Assembly (NCBI GenBank): GCA_041300865.1
Contig: JBFYTF010000144.1
Location: forward strand, 1 to 5,304
DNA length: 5,304 nucleotides
Direction of reading: 5' to 3'
Source of the DNA: JAAYZQ01 sp041300865
GTDB lineage: Bacteria > Chloroflexota > Anaerolineae > JAAYZQ01
Positions 5,014-5,304 of this stretch are shown piece by piece. The notes under the pieces are model-generated. The model was not told the DNA's origin and did not search any database. It saw only the letters and a program-made list of their open reading frames with translations. The position numbers and the translations under genes were made by a program. How positions within the stretch are numbered: the first letter of the stretch is position 1; the number at the start of each line of letters is the position of its first letter.

Positions 5014-5304
5014 CTAGCGGCCGGCGACCATGCCCAGGTACTGATTGGTCAGCCCCACGGCCTCCAGGCGGTCGGTCTGGAGGCACAGGGCCGCGCGGAT
5101 ACCGTCCACCGTCTCGGGAATGGTGACCGCCTCCTGCGGGATGTTGATGGCGAACAGGATGTCGTCACCGCTGTCGCCGATGCACTCTTCCCAGACGCCG
5201 ATCTCGTACATGTCGCCGCGCTTGTTGCCCAGGTCGCGGGCGTACTTGAACAGGGAGGTGTTCGAGTTAAAGCCGTCGGCGATGCGCACGACGCGGATGC
5301 GCGG
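5014..5304 (-). CDS. gap: Type II (archaeal-type) glyceraldehyde-3-phosphate dehydrogenase, C-terminal part only
   Basis: The frame is open from the right edge to TAG (5016-5014), giving the last 96 residues. The start and most of the protein lie outside the window, and the GTG at 5289 is internal. Type II GAPDH converts glyceraldehyde-3-phosphate, phosphate and NAD(P)+ to 1,3-bisphosphoglycerate and has about 335-345 residues. The visible part matches its C-terminal region: RVVRIADGFNSNTSLFKYARDLG, then KRGDMYEIGVWEECI, an ILFAINIPQEAVTIPE strand pair, VDGIRAAL, and a final LTNQYLG close to the C-terminus. This order parallels archaeal sequences with ARDLGR.R.DLYE...WE..I, a YAVHQESIVVPEN segment and IDAIRA. 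Here the HQES portion reads PQEA, a difference from my memory of the family. The catalytic Cys and the NAD-binding domain are not in the window and could not be checked. It is followed by pgk, the next enzyme in glycolysis, which strongly supports the call. Confidence 0.82.
   Translation of the reverse strand, partial: PRIRVVRIADGFNSNTSLFKYARDLGNKRGDMYEIGVWEECIGDSGDDILFAINIPQEAVTIPETVDGIRAALCLQTDRLEAVGLTNQYLGMVAGR

Overview
The window is GC-rich (roughly two-thirds G+C by eye), tightly packed bacterial-looking DNA. It carries the 3' part of one plus-strand gene and a minus-strand gene string that enters from the right edge. Reading leftwards, the minus-strand genes are: the C-terminal end of a type II (archaeal-type) glyceraldehyde-3-phosphate dehydrogenase, an archaeal-type phosphoglycerate kinase, a nickel-dependent lactate racemase family protein (LarA), a short histidine-phosphatase/phosphoglycerate-mutase-like protein, and an aminoglycoside 6-adenylyltransferase-like nucleotidyltransferase. 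A DUF169-type protein on the plus strand converges on the last of these, with 31 bases between the two stop codons.

Shine-Dalgarno sites before every internal start, three GTG starts and 4-base stop/start overlaps point to a bacterium. The gap/pgk pair, however, is of the type classically found in archaea. High GC, type II GAPDH, LarA and DUF169 together would fit a Chloroflexota-like or other deep-branching, largely anaerobic bacterium, but this placement is inference and could be wrong.

The minus-strand genes look like an operon. pgk and larA overlap by 4 bases (ATGA). larA and the histidine phosphatase are 51 bases apart, with a possible 14-codon leader ORF whose stop overlaps the phosphatase start. 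The phosphatase and the nucleotidyltransferase are 8 bases apart, and the latter's ribosome-binding site overlaps the former's stop. gap and pgk are separated by 157 bases that hold no gene but contain a nested inverted repeat (4927-4999), with a third copy of its outer arm at 4904-4910.

Read as a pathway, three adjacent genes resemble the steps triose phosphate -> acyl phosphate -> phosphoglycerate -> mutase/phosphatase, joined to an enzyme that inverts the stereocentre of a 2-hydroxy acid. The PGK keeps most of its fold signatures but lacks the usual Arg of the His-x-x-Arg substrate loop and the second Lys of the GGAKVxDK motif. The pair may therefore serve a non-standard three- or four-carbon acid pathway (for example glycerate or a related 2-hydroxy acid) rather than housekeeping glycolysis. 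This is a hypothesis. The gene order and the residue differences are visible in the sequence; the function is not.
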